From Scatophagus argus (taxonomy: Eukaryota; Chordata; Actinopteri; Scatophagidae): a DNA stretch of 64,000 nt. The position numbers and the translations under genes are program-made. Below are positions 1 to 12,500 of the stretch, piece by piece. The notes beneath the pieces were generated by a model. The model was not told where the DNA came from. It ran no database searches and was given only the letters and a program-made list of their open reading frames with translations. Where the stretch lies: positions 87,001-151,000 of the forward strand of contig NC_058510.1 of NCBI RefSeq assembly GCF_020382885.2, in the 5' to 3' direction. Within the stretch, counting starts at the first letter, position 1. The number at the start of each line of letters is the position of its first letter.

Positions 1-329
1 GCTCATAAGTGAAGGGTGAACAGTTCAATCTCCCAAAGCAGCAGAATAAATCTGGGTCAGGTCCTTAACCCCAGCTGCTCCGTGGCCAAGAAGAGCAAAT
101 AGCGGACTGCCAGAGGATCCCAAGAGATCCACCAGACTCTTAAAGTAGGACTGAGCTGAGCTGAGATTATTAACAAACAAAAGAAGAAACTAATGAAAGC
201 TGTCCACACTTTTGGCCACATATTATAGATAAATTAATTGACAAATAATTACTTACTGTTTGTTTTATTTAGTCCTAGGGGGCGTGGTCTCATTGTCACA
301 ATTTGAATTGAGCTGCTCCTCATCCTGTC
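1..329. other. Upstream flank of piezo2, no gene seen
   Basis: AT-rich non-coding sequence upstream of the piezo2 promoter. I see no convincing reading frame, repeat family or RNA gene here. The window may cut through regulatory DNA that continues to the left. Confidence 0.4.
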
Positions 330-420
330 TCCTGATTGGCCAAGGCAGCTGGCAGTCATTTGGAGGGCGGGCCTATGGGCTTCTGTTGGTCTGATCGCGA
401 GTCAGTTTTTGAGTGTTTTT
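330..420 (+). promoter_or_regulatory. Predicted piezo2 core promoter (CCAAT and GC boxes)
   Basis: An inverted CCAAT box (ATTGG) lies at 335-339 and a GC box (GGGCGG) at 365-370. They are followed by a purine-rich stretch (about 425-560) that reads like a 5' leader. No TATA box is evident. The spacing suggests transcription starts near 390-430, about 500 nt before the ATG at 931. This is inferred from motifs only; an intron in the leader cannot be excluded. Confidence 0.4.
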
Positions 421-742
421 GAGCGGAGATTGAGGAGGAGGAGAAAGAAGAAGAAGAAAAGAAAAGAAAAAAGTTAAAATATCCTCAAGACTGCGACAAA
501 AGAAGATAAACAAGAAGAAAGAGAAAAGGGAAAAAGGAGACGAGGAGGAAGAAGAAACGGACCAAAAGAAACTTCAGGATTTGGTGTTTCTGCTCTCCAG
601 AAAAGACCGACAGACATTAGAGACAGGCAGGCAGAGAGACTGTCTGGAGGACGGAGAGACTCAGTCTTCTGACTGTGGTTGATCTTGAACTGCCAGTGAG
701 ACACTCAGCATCCGTCTGTTTGTGCGTCTCAGAGGACCGGGG

Positions 743-811
743 ATGACACCGGCTGGTGTCGCCGCCCTCAGCCGGACCCACGGCTACTCCTGTGGGCACT
801 CAGAGCTCTGA
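743..811 (+). promoter_or_regulatory. Upstream ORF 1 in piezo2 5' leader
   Basis: An ATG at 743, with G at -3, opens a 22-codon reading frame that ends in TGA at 809-811. It lies in the predicted leader about 120 nt before the main start. An upstream ORF of this kind usually lowers translation of the main ORF. Its use depends on the leader being unspliced here. Confidence 0.35.
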
Positions 812-830
812 CAGTCCGCTGCTGCAGCGA

Positions 831-866
831 ATGAGGGGACCAGAACCAAAACTGGACCTGGACTAG
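831..866 (+). promoter_or_regulatory. Upstream ORF 2 in piezo2 5' leader
   Basis: A second short reading frame: ATG at 831, 11 codons, TAG at 864-866. It ends 64 nt before the piezo2 ATG at 931, close enough for reinitiation to be plausible. The main ATG has the better context, with A at -3. Confidence 0.35.
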
Positions 867-930
867 CTGTGGATCTGTAAACCCGGATTAAAGAGACCGG
901 AGTGGAATTAAGTGGATCATTGCGGTCAGG

Positions 931-2958
931 ATGTCCTCCGAGCTGGCTGTAGGTTTGGTCTTCAGGGGTCTGCTGCCCCTCAGCCTGACTGCAGGTAAGA
1001 TCCGGTTTGGGTCTTATTTTTGTTTTGTTTTTTTCACTGGAGCAGCTGCAGAAAGTACTCACATAAACATACTAATACCACACTGTAGAAATATTCAGTT
1101 ACAAGAGTAAAGACCTGCACTGAAAATATTACTGCAGTAAAAGTTTTAACAGTACATCACCCTGTCTCATGTGTTTAATGAATTACTTTATGAATACGGA
1201 CAGAGTATCATGAGATTATTATTTCTGATCAAGTCAAACACGTAACTTCAGGAAGATGAAATACAGAATCAGGCAAAATAAGCTTTAAGAACACAAATAC
1301 AAGCCAAACACAAAGGATCAGTTTTGGTATTGATTAGTTTGAGTATTGATAAATCTGCAGAGAGTTGAATTTCACTGTTGAAAAACGTGTAATTTTAAAT
1401 CAGTGCAGTCAGTGAAGAAGCTGATTGGTGATCAGTTCAAACCAAAGACGTACTGCTGCTGGTTCAGTTCAGAGCTGCTGGTCTTCACTAAAGTTCAGCA
1501 GGACTGATCACAGTGTCAGACAACAAAAAGTCCCCCTGAGCTTCTCGTGACGTTTCTTCATTTGGTTAAAGACTATGGTATCCTTTAGTGATGTCACAGC
1601 AGAGTGACAGGACCTGTATGTATGTCCATGCTGGTTGACACTGTTAGTATTTCCCAGTCAACCCATTGGGCTTTGTTAACAGTAAGCTGGCTGCTGGAGT
1701 TTTACAAAACTTCCAGGATGATCCAGGACCTTCCAGGACAAATTACTGTAAACCCTAAATAGAGTTTTTGGGTGGAATTTCCCTTTAAAACAGCTTCACA
1801 TTCCAGAGAAAAGGGGAGGTGTGTGTGTGTGTGTTGACATACTGCTAACCACACACACAAACATACACACAGCCAGATGTTGTTACCTGAGAGAGTGGAA
1901 CCGATCTGTGTGTGTGTGTTTGGGGGATGGGATGGGGGGTGGAGGGGGGAGGCACTCTTCCTGTCTGTCCACCCTCCCCACACACGCTCTGTTTACAGCT
2001 CACTGTGTGTGTGTGTGTGTGTATGGGAGGAGGAAGACGTTCATCTTCAGGCAGTTACGAATCTGTCAGATGAAAAAGTTTCTGTCTAAATTGAAACTGA
2101 ACCACAGCACTGAAAACCTGCACAACTCTGTGTGCCCGTTCAAATGCGATTGTGTTCACATGCTAACATGTTCACATGTTATCATTTTCACATGCTGACA
2201 TACCAACATGTTTCCATCATGCTAACATATTTCCATCATGCTGACATGTTTTCACCATGATAACATGTTTCCATCATGCTAACATGCTAACATGTTGACA
2301 TGTAGCTGTACAGCTGAAGGATTCATTATGATGAATGGCTATAAGCAAAGCTGAGTACAGATACTTCAGAAACTGGATGAATACTTGAGTACTTCAGTAC
2401 TTGCTGCGTCTGTCACTTGATGTTCCAGGTATATGGATCTGGGTGTGTCAGTCATGGTCACAGTGTGGTCATGTGGTGCACGTGACACTCAGCTGTAACT
2501 CAGACCCACAGTGTTAATGTGCCTTAACTCCAATGGACTCCCAATGGAGGTCTTATCACTTTGCTGCTATTTTCAAAAGTGTTTCAAACCTTCAGTTTAC
2601 AGTTTAATGACTCAGATCTTTCTGCACCTGAAGCTTTGTGGTGTTGTAGCGCTCAGAGTCTGACATGTTTCTGCAGACTTTTTCATCTTCTGGGGGTTTT
2701 AGACTTTTGTTTAGTGTGTTAAACACTCCAGGTTGTGTTGTCTGGAGACTTTAACTGCGATCAGAACATCAAACCAGACGTCTAGATGTGAAGTATGAAA
2801 GTACTGCATTCACTGTAGGATTGAATACAGAATTAGAAGTAAAAGTACTCTCTGCATGTGTTTACACGTCCTCTGTGTGTGAGCTCTCTGTTCATCACTC
2901 AGTTCTCATTCATCACACCGTCAATAAGCAGGATTTACAAGGTTTTCGTCTGACAGAA

Positions 2959-2989
<31 letters not shown>

Positions 2990-5900
2990 CAGTGTTGATT
3001 TATTTCTGCATGCTGTGTTTACAGTCAAGTTAAATGTGCAGACAGTAAACACAGAAAGTCAGCACAAACTGACTTCAGGTCAGTTACTGAAGATGAAGTC
3101 TTATTGGATTATCTCACACAGCAGACTGGATCAGATGATTAAACCTGCACAAAATCTGATTGGATACAAAGCAGTTTATTTCAGATTCAGAGTGATTTCA
3201 TCTCAAATCAATAGCAGCATCAACTGTCATCTGCAGTAACAATAAAAGTTTTATTTCTGCTGCAAAGCCTGCATGGTTAGCCGGGTACGTGTACAAAAAC
3301 TAAAAAGTACTTCCACTTCTTTCAAATGAACAGAAGTGCAACAAGCCATCAGCTTACCTTGAGCTTTGTGCTCAGTTCACAGTCAAAAGGAACAAATGTG
3401 CTGCCAGACCCACAGACTGGTCTCAGACCGTTTCTGAGAGTGTGACACTGGTACCACTATGTAAAGAAAATTGCAGTATTACCTGTCACATATCCGAAGA
3501 GTTCATTTTCAAAACCATGTAAAAGCCTTCGTTACAACAAACAAACTGACTGCACACACACCAAAAACTTGATTTCAGATTCAAACAGACATGGAGGTTT
3601 TGGAACTCAGATCCAGCCGTGAGCTAACAGTGTTAACCCTTTAAGCCAGAGGGGTGTGAGAGAAGGTGCACACAAGCAGAGATGCATAGCAGCAATAATA
3701 ATACTAGAAATATTGTAACTGTAGATAATGATAATGAAGTATACAGGAGGTACCACGGTGATTATGATAGCAGTATTCATAACAGTAATAATGGTAGTAG
3801 CTGTACAGAGTAGTAACAAAATTAAAATAGATTATGACTAAACAGTAATAATCACAGTAAGTTTCAAATAGGACCACAGCAGGAGGTCCAACCATGATCA
3901 ATGAGAACCTGAGAGACGAGAAAGCACAAGGACTCCAGGGAATAAGTTGAGTTAGTGATATGCATTAATGGGACATAAATGTGTGCAGATGGAGAGAAAG
4001 AAAGAGCTCAGTGCGTCATGGGAGGGCCCCCGGCAGTCTAAGCCTATAGCAACATAACTAGGGACCAGGCTAGGTCAGCCCTAACTATAAGCTTTATCAA
4101 AGAGGAAAGTTTTTAGTCTACTCTTAAATATAGAGAGGGTGTCCGCCTCCCGGACCGAAACCGATGGTTCCATAGTAGAGGAGCTTGATCCCTAAAGGCT
4201 CTGGTTCCCAATCTACTTTTGAGGACTCTAGGAACCACAAGTAGTCCTGCATTTTGGGAACGCAAAGCTCTGGTGGGATAATAGGGTACTATTAACTCTT
4301 TAAGATAGGATGGTACCTGACCGTTCAGGGCTTTATAAGAGAGGAGGAGAATTTTAAAATCTATCCTAAATCTTACAGGTAGCCAATGTAAAGAAGCCAG
4401 AACAGGAGAAATATGATCTCTCTCTAATTTGTAGTGTACTGCAGTACCTTTAATAGGGCAAACAGAGCAAATCACAGCGAGGCTTTGTACGAACGTTTTG
4501 CAGTGTTTAACAGAACGTTAGACAGAACAGCATCTGTTGTTGGATGTCGATCAGAGTCAAATGGCTGCTGCGTGTGCACAAACTCTCAGCTGTAGTGCAT
4601 CACAGTGAAGCACCACACTGAATGAACTGGACCTAACTGGACCTCATGCTGTCTGACAGCTGAGGCCGAATATACGTCCAGGGTCAATGCAATGGGATGT
4701 GAACGAGCCTAACATCAGTATACCAGATTATCATTGAGTGCTAATTAATTGTTAACTGACTATTGTTAACTGATTCATGTATTGATTTATGTATTCACAG
4801 CTTGTGTGTTGCGGTATAACGGATTCTCTCTGGTCTACATCCTCCTGCTGCTGCTGCTGCCCCTGCTCCCCGAACCATCCGCCTCCTCCTCCACCTCAGG
4901 TACAAACACTGATCAATACATCAAGAACTGTTTTCATCCACATTTTACAGATTACAGCATGCACTGGGGAGGTTTGCAGCCGAGTGTGAAGCAGCTGGGA
5001 TGAGAATCAGCACGTCCAAATCTGAGGCCATGGTTCTCGACCGGAAAAAGGTGGTCTGCCCCCTCCAGGTTGGAAGAGAGTTCCTGCCTCAAGTGGAGGA
5101 GTTTAAGTATCTCGGGGTCTTGTTCACAAGTGAGAGAAGATGGGAGTGTGAGATTGACAGGCGAATCGGTGCAGGGACAGCAGTAATGCAGTCGTTGTAT
5201 CGGTCCGTTGTGGTAAAGAGGCAGCTGAACCATAAGGTGAAGGTCTCAATTTACCAGTCAATCTACGTTCCTGCCCTCACCTGTGGTCATGAACTTTGGG
5301 TCATGACCGAAAGAACAAGATCTCGGATACAAGGGGCTGAAATGAGCTTTCTCCGCAGGATGGCGAGGCGCTCCGTTAGGGATAGGGTGAGGAGCTCTGT
5401 CACCCAGGAGGAGCTCGGAGTAGAGCCGCTGCTCCTCCACATCCAGAGAAGCCAGTTGAGGTGGCTCGGGCATCTGTTTCAGATGCCCTCTGGACGCCTT
5501 CCTGGGGAGGTGTTCCGGGAGGAGGCCCCGAGGAAGACACAGGACATGCTGGAGGGACTATGTCATTCGGCTGGCCTGGGAATGCCTTAGGAAGAGCTGG
5601 AGGAAGTGTCTGGGGAGAGGAAAGTCTGGGCATCCCTGCTCAAGCTGCTGCCCCCGTGACCCGGTCCCAGATGAAGCCGAAGAAGAAAGATGCATGGATA
5701 TATGAAACGTTAGAATGAAACACTAAACTGATAAATGCTTGTATATCGCAGAGCTTTATATCTGAGAATAATAAGACAAGCAGAGGAGATAAGAGAGCTT
5801 GGAATTGCTGTTCTGAGATCAGTCTGAACTCAATATAACTCAACATTGGTTCTGTGGGTTGAGCCATCACATTTCTGTGAATGAAAAATAAACCCCGAAT

Positions 5901-8900
5901 ACATTATGTCCTTTATTTAAACACAAGCTGATTACGTGTTTCACTGATGACATCATCATAATGACACGTTTTTTGGTGATGATATCATACCTGCTGTGGC
6001 TGACAGACACAGGAATGCACAGTGTTGTCATTAATGTCAGGAAATAGACCAGACCTGACCTGCCTGTGTGCCTCAGGCAGCACACACACACACACACACA
6101 CATGCACACACACACACACACACACAGGTGAAGACAATATGTATGTGAGTTGTTTCCTGGAGGATCTTCCTGAGGAAACATGGAGAATAGAGGATCAGGA
6201 GGGTTGGGGGGTTTAGAGGTTGGGGAGAAGTATGTTTCTACAGCAAGCATGATGACTCACCATGTGACATCACTTCCTGTGTTGATGTGGTTTTTGGAAA
6301 TTTGCAGGAAACCAAACAATCGCTGTGATTAAACCTGTTTATATAAGTTTAAGTACAGGTTTATGTAATACAAGTAGAGCTGTTTACTCCAGTTTATAGT
6401 ACAGCGGAGTAAAGTTACACTACAGTGAAGTACAGAAAAGTACCCTGAGTAAACTGTACTCTACTGTGTACTTAATCTCCTTCTTTAAATATTTTCATTA
6501 CTAACAGAAATTTCATTCATCATTACCAAAATAAGAGTCATGTTTTACCTCCTTCACTGTGATGATGTCCTGAAAGTGTGACAGACAGGGGATGAGACAG
6601 CAGACAGTGGCTCACCTGAGCTGATGCTACCTGTCAGAGGCACAGCTCTGTTTAACTCTTTGTTCTCCAAGTCAACATCACTTCTGGTTCTTGATTTTTC
6701 AAATGTAAGTGTACTGTGTGTGTGTTTTCTAGGTAACACATGTCGCTGTGTGACGGCGGTGTGTGTTTCCAGTTTCCTCTTCCTGTTACTGCAGTCCTTC
6801 TTCCAGCTGACCACCGCAACCTTGCAGCCCGAGTACAATTGTGAGATACACCTGTCTGTCTGATTACCTGTCTGTCTGATTACCTGTCTCTCTGACTACC
6901 TGTCTAACTCTACATCTGTCCGTCTGCAGGTACGTCGTGGCAGAAAGCTCTCAGTCAGCTCGGCCTAGTAAGGTAAGAATGACATCATGTGTCCACCTGT
7001 TTACAGACAGACAGACAGACATTGCTGTCTCTCCAGCACTGAGTCAGCAACACACACACACACATGCACACACACACACACACACCACATATCTGCAGTC
7101 TGTCTTTGATCTTATTCAATAAAGTTTCAACTGGAAGTAGAAACAGCTGTGTGTGTGTGTGTGTGTGCGGTTGGTTTATATCAGTATGATTATTTACTTC
7201 CCTGATACGAGTGCTGCCATCTTGTACTGGTTACATCATTTGGAGTCTGTGCAGTAGTGATCAAGAGGTGGACTTGTGGTATCAAGTTCCCACCCACACA
7301 CCCATCTGAGCTAATCAGGAGCAGCAGCTGTCACTCATGACATTTCAGAAACTTTTTATAGCATCAAATAACTGATTAAAATGAAACTGTTCAGAAACAT
7401 CAACAAACATCAGTGTGATAACCATATTTGGGAAAATTTTGTCTGACTTGTACTTTGAGTTTTTAGTTTGGCTCATGTCCCATCTGCTAACATGGAGGGG
7501 GAGGAGCTTATGAGCTGTACTGGTGTTGATTTTGACCCAGGTGTCGTCCACATGCCTAAACCAGTGGCTAGAAACTTAGCGCTTTGCTTTCGCACTCCTC
7601 CATGTAGAAGTTGGCCACAGTGGGTGACACCGGTGAACCCATTGCTTTTGTCTGTAGAAACCTACATTGTATTTGAAATAGGTGGTTATAAGGCAGAGGT
7701 CCAGCAAGGTGCAGATCTGATCCGGGGTGACATTAGTTCTGGTGTGTAGGGAGTTGTTCTGCTGTAGTCGTTTTTTGACTCTTTCCACTGCCTTGGTTGT
7801 GGATATGCGGGTGAAAAGTGAAGTGACATCAAAGAAAAACATGGTTTTATCCAGGGCTAGTTTAAGTTCCTGGGCTTCGTTTGTGAAGTCCCTAACGAGT
7901 GTTTCCCACCAGTGGACCTAAAATGGTGACAAGGTGGTGGAGTTTATAATGATAACAATGGGTCTGAGTGGGACTCCTTCCTCATGTATCTTGGGAAGTC
8001 CATATAGAATAGAATGGAATAGAATAGTCTTTATTGTCATTGTACATGGTTCAACGAAATTGAGGTATACAAGGTGTGGTATCCCCGGGGTGAAGGCTGT
8101 AGTAGACTGGGTGGCTGGTGGTTTTGTCCTTTGTCCTAAACAATCTGTGACTTTCTTCTTGTAATTGCTTGTTGGGTCCTGTTTCAAGATTTCGTAAGTG
8201 TTGCAGTCACTGGAGAGTGAGAATATTTTTGCGTTGTAGTCAGTTGTGTTGAGGACTACAGCGCATCTCCCCTTGTCGGCTGGCAGTATTGCGATGTTCT
8301 GGTCTTTGCTCAGGGATGCTATGGCCTTCCTTTCCTGAAAGGTGAGATTGTAAGGAGGTGCCCTTGTATATACAGATCTATACTATGTATACGGACTTTT
8401 TGCATTTCGTTATTTATTGTTATTTTATTCTCTTTTCCTGTGTATGTCTGCTGCACCAGATGCCAAAACAACTTTCTCGTAGGTGGAACCTACCTGGCAA
8501 TAAAGTTTTATGATTCTGATTCTGATTCTGAAGTTTTCTGAGGTGTTTTTGCACTGAAGAGGGCTGCTGATACTTTCATCCTGATCTGTTCTGCTTCAGG
8601 TTGTGCTATATGGTTAGTTCTTATGGCTGATTCTGTGGCAGTGATGAGTTCTAATATGGACAGTTGTTGTGGGGATATTCAATTTTCAGTTCAGTTTCAA
8701 TTCAGTTTATTTATATAGCACCAATTCACAACAAAAGATATCTCATGACATGAGAGTGTGGTATCATCCTGTTCTGCTCCAGATAGTTTGGATGTTCAAC
8801 AGAATTGTATGCTCTTGTTTGAAGAATTTGGAACTTCTTGGTTTACCCTTCCTTACCAAAATAAGAGGACAAGGAAGTACAACATCACTGACATCTGATC

Positions 8901-8906
8901 CTCAGA

Positions 8907-8937
<31 letters not shown>

Positions 8938-9590
8938 TGTGTGTGGCAGACAGCAGTCTCTCTGTCTGGCTTACATGGCTCTGCAAACACCTACACACAC
9001 CAATAAACGTAGTAACACACACACAGGAGGACTTGTCCTCTGCAGTCAGTTAACTGAAACATGTTGATGAAATAAAGGAGTGTTGCATGGAATATGCTTT
9101 AATTTAAATCAGTATGTCAAAGATCTTCTACAAAGACAGCTGGGATTCTATTTCATCATGTGGATCGTATGTTCTGGTTGTTTTAAAGGATATAAAAACC
9201 CGTTATTTTATGGTAAATTTTCTTTTTTTTTTCTTTAGTTCTTATTTCTTTTTTTTATTAATTTCATTATTTTTGATTTCCTTTTTTAATATGCCTTTTA
9301 TTGATTTGCTTCAGTGATTTTATATATTTTTAGTTGTGTATTTTTTTTATTATTTGTGGTTCTATTTGTTTTTTTAAATTTAATTATAGTTATTTATTCA
9401 TTTATTTGTCTTTAATTTCATCTTGTCGTGTATTATTTCATTAATTTCCAGTGATTTATTTTACGTCAGTCTGACAGGAAGTGATGTGGGCTCTGCAGTA
9501 CGACACATGTTTCCAGATGTTGGTGTGCTGATCGTTGGTCTGCTGACCTGGAGGCTGATTGTAAGACTGAACACGGACACACACGCACAG
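931..9590 (+). CDS. piezo2: piezo2 exons 1-5: N-terminal membrane helices
   Basis: Exons: 931-994, 4801-4899, 6733-6840, 6930-6972 and 9470-9590 (435 nt, residues 1-145). The start is fixed by close similarity to the vertebrate PIEZO2 N-terminus and by A at -3. Exon 2 encodes the conserved [12 protein letters not shown] helix and a leucine run. Exon 3 is a further hydrophobic segment. Exon 5 matches the [14 protein letters not shown] region. Intron 1 is 3.8 kb and introns 2 and 4 carry LINE and Penelope remnants. Exon 5 is followed directly by a CA repeat at its donor. Confidence 0.88.
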
Positions 9591-12500
9591 GTAACACACA
9601 CACACACACACATACGCACACACACACACACTAATGAAGCAGGTGTAACCTCATTAAGTCGTCTCCTCTTGTTTCTTAACGAAGTTTCCTGTCTATTAGT
9701 GTGTAACTCAGTAAGCTATTTATTAACTGTAATTTGTTTATGTGACTCCATCAGGACACACACACACACACACACACTCAGGGGTATAATGATTAGGTTT
9801 CAGGTTCAATCAGTGTGTTAGCCGTTCTGTCGAAGTCTGTTTGTTAACATGAAACCAGACCAGCAGACAGCAGCAGTGACGGACTATCAGGACACAGATC
9901 CTGCTCCTCCTCCTCCTCCTCACTCTTCGTCACTCCAACAAACCAGTGTGTACAGGTGGAGGATGATGACACAGGTGGACAAAGTGAGTGAGATGAGTTC
10001 AGGAGAAATGAGTCCCCTGTGATGTTATTGTCTTCAAGTTCCTATTCTTCACACTCTTACATTAACGTGAAGCATCTTTACAGACTCAAAGAGAGAAAGA
10101 TAACAGTGCAGTGGTGAGTTAAAAACATGAAGACATAAATGAAGAAGAGTTTTTGTCACTGAAATGTTGATCAAAGACCTCCTCCTCTTCAGTTAGTATC
10201 ATAAACTGTTTTAAAGCTCCTGTGCTTCAAGTTGCAGCCTGAGGATAAAGTACACTGCTCAAAAAAATAAAGGAAACACTTAAACAACACAATGTAACTC
10301 CAAGTCAGTCACACTTCTGTGAAATCAACCTGTCCACTTAGGAAGCACCACTGATTGACAATCAATTTCACCTGCTGTTGTGCAAATGGAATAGACAACA
10401 GGTGGAAATTAGCAAGACAACCCCTATGAAGGAGTGGTTCTACAGGTGGTGGTGACAGACCATTTCTCATCCTTTTTGGCTGATGTTTTGGGTACTTTTG
10501 CATTTTGTCAGTGCTCTCATCCCTAGAGGTAGAATGTGGGGGAGTTTACAACCCACACAAGTGGCTCAGGTAGTGCAGCTCCTCCAGAATGGCACATCAA
10601 TGTGAGCAGTGGCAAGAATCATCCATGTCCAGAACATGGATGATATACCAGGAAACAGGCCAATACACCAGGAGATGTGGAGAGGGCCATAGGAGGGGAG
10701 GTATACTCTTTTTCCTCAGCATGTTCCACCTGCTGCAGTCTGGACATTAACCTCACATCATCCACAGTCCCTCTGATGACGGGACTTTAGACCATCAGAC
10801 TCATGAAATGAGCTGCAGGACTGACAGGAGCTTAGCTGACAACCAAACTGTTTTTCAGCCACAGCAGGAGGAGCAGCAGGCAGAGGAGCAGCGGGTGGAG
10901 GAGGAGCTGGTCTTTGAGGAGGACTCTGTGCTCAGTGAAGAGGAGGAGGAGCATGAGGAAAGCGGCAGGAACAGGATTCTGGTCGAACTGGAGTTACTGG
11001 TTGGTAAAACCAGGGAGATGGTGGGAAACATGATGACAACTGGAGGGAAAGTCCTGCTGACGGCTCTGCTGGGGCTCACAGGTGAGATAAACACAGACAG
11101 GTAACCAGGACGGGACTTCCTGGATCCTAACTCATCATGAGAACATAACCCCCTTCTCTCTTCTCTCTCTCTAGGTATCATCTTCCCCTCTCTCTCCTCC
11201 CTCCTCTATCTCATCTGTTTCCAGATGTTGTGTACTTGGTGGGCCTGGTCAGGTCAGGTCCCAGCACTCCTCTTCAGGTGTGTGTCTGTGATGTCACTGC
11301 TCTACTCCTCCTGCCACTTCTTGCTTATCTACTGCTACCAGCTGCCTTCGCTGCAGGAGGCGTGGCCTCCCAACCGCACCTCTGCCAGGTAACACACATA
11401 CACGGCTCCACCATCATGCAGCTCCAACATGTGACACATCATCTCTATTATGTAGAAAAAACAAAAGGCTGAGAAGAGGAGGAAACAGTAGGTGGGTGGA
11501 GGAGTGAGTTAGAGGCTTGTGTTTTATAATTACAGGTTCATTTCAACACAAACTCTTCATGTAAACCAGCAGTTAGTGTCTGACTACAGGAAATCAGATC
11601 TGGGTTCAGTTTTCAGTTTTATGCTGCCCCTGCTATTTGTGTCACTGTGGTAGCGATAGTCCCAAATGTCCACACATATGTAGACACTGATATCTATCGG
11701 TGTATGTAGAGTGTGTTCTGGGCCCAGTATGATGACTGATTGACTGTTTCCTGTTCAGCGTGTTTGGCCTGGTCCAGGTGTTCTCGGTAGACTGTGCTGC
11801 CCCCTGGAGTCTGCAGGTGAACACTGAGCTCAGCTGGTTTCACTTCAGCAGTCCCCTCATGCTGCTGCTGCTCTACAATACTGTGGCCACTCTGTGGAGG
11901 AACCAGGTGGTGAGGATGACATCACACACTGCGTGACTTCATCACTGCACACATGATGTCAACACAACAGTTATGGTGTCTATGTATGATTTCATTCGGT
12001 TGTCAACATGCCATGTGATGTAACTGCTGGATGTCATGGGGGCCAAAGGCCTTATTACATAAATATCCTGAAAACTGATCCCAGTTTAGGACAATATTTA
12101 CAGTAAAGTTAGCTATTACAGAATTAAATAATTAGGACCCTTATTTGGGATGGCAGACCCCATCCTGAAGTGCCAAAAATGGCAGTACTGCTGTTCTCAG
12201 GTCTGTGTGGCAAAGAGGAACAACATCCATCCATCCATTTTCTATACCGCTTATCCGTCAGGGTCGCGGGGGAGCTGGAGCCTATCCCAGCTGACTACGG
12301 GCGAGAGGCGGGGTTCACCCTGGACTGGTCGCCAGGCAATCGCAGGGCCAACACACAAAGACAAACAACCACACACTCTCACACTCACACCTAGGAGGCA
12401 ATGTAGAGCAGCCAGTTAACCTAATGTGCATGTTTTTGGTATTGTGGGAGGAAGCCCGAGAACCCGGAGAAAACCCACGCAGGCACAGGGAGAACATGCA

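Larger units (their letters stand above)
995..3690. other. piezo2 intron 1, first part: unique sequence and simple repeats
   Basis: The sequence is mostly unremarkable. TG/CA tracts lie at about 1819-1870, 1910-1922, 2003-2022 and 2958-2988. A degenerate minisatellite lies at about 2155-2310. Open frames here are by-products of the TG repeats. Confidence 0.6.
7345..8690 (-). mobile_element. Penelope-like element reverse transcriptase remnant
   Basis: Minus-strand fragments in order (high to low coordinate) read [54 protein letters not shown] and VDDTWVKI. These match the reverse transcriptase of Penelope-like retroelements, with the VDD catalytic motif at about 7540. Stops and frameshifts break it and no GIY-YIG endonuclease part is visible. 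Two short LINE tails have landed in it (about 8010-8075 and 8370-8530). It fills much of piezo2 intron 4, antisense to the gene. Confidence 0.8.

Noticed and set aside
1821..2198. Cys/Val-rich frames over TG repeats
   Set aside because: They are made by the microsatellites (CVCVCV) and lie in an intron.
5258..5633. Minus-strand frames opposite the LINE at 4971-5690
   Set aside because: They are shadows of the retrotransposon frame with no similarity to known proteins.
10855..11181. Ser-rich minus-strand frame
   Set aside because: It is the mirror image of the Glu-rich piezo2 exon 7; no conservation of its own.
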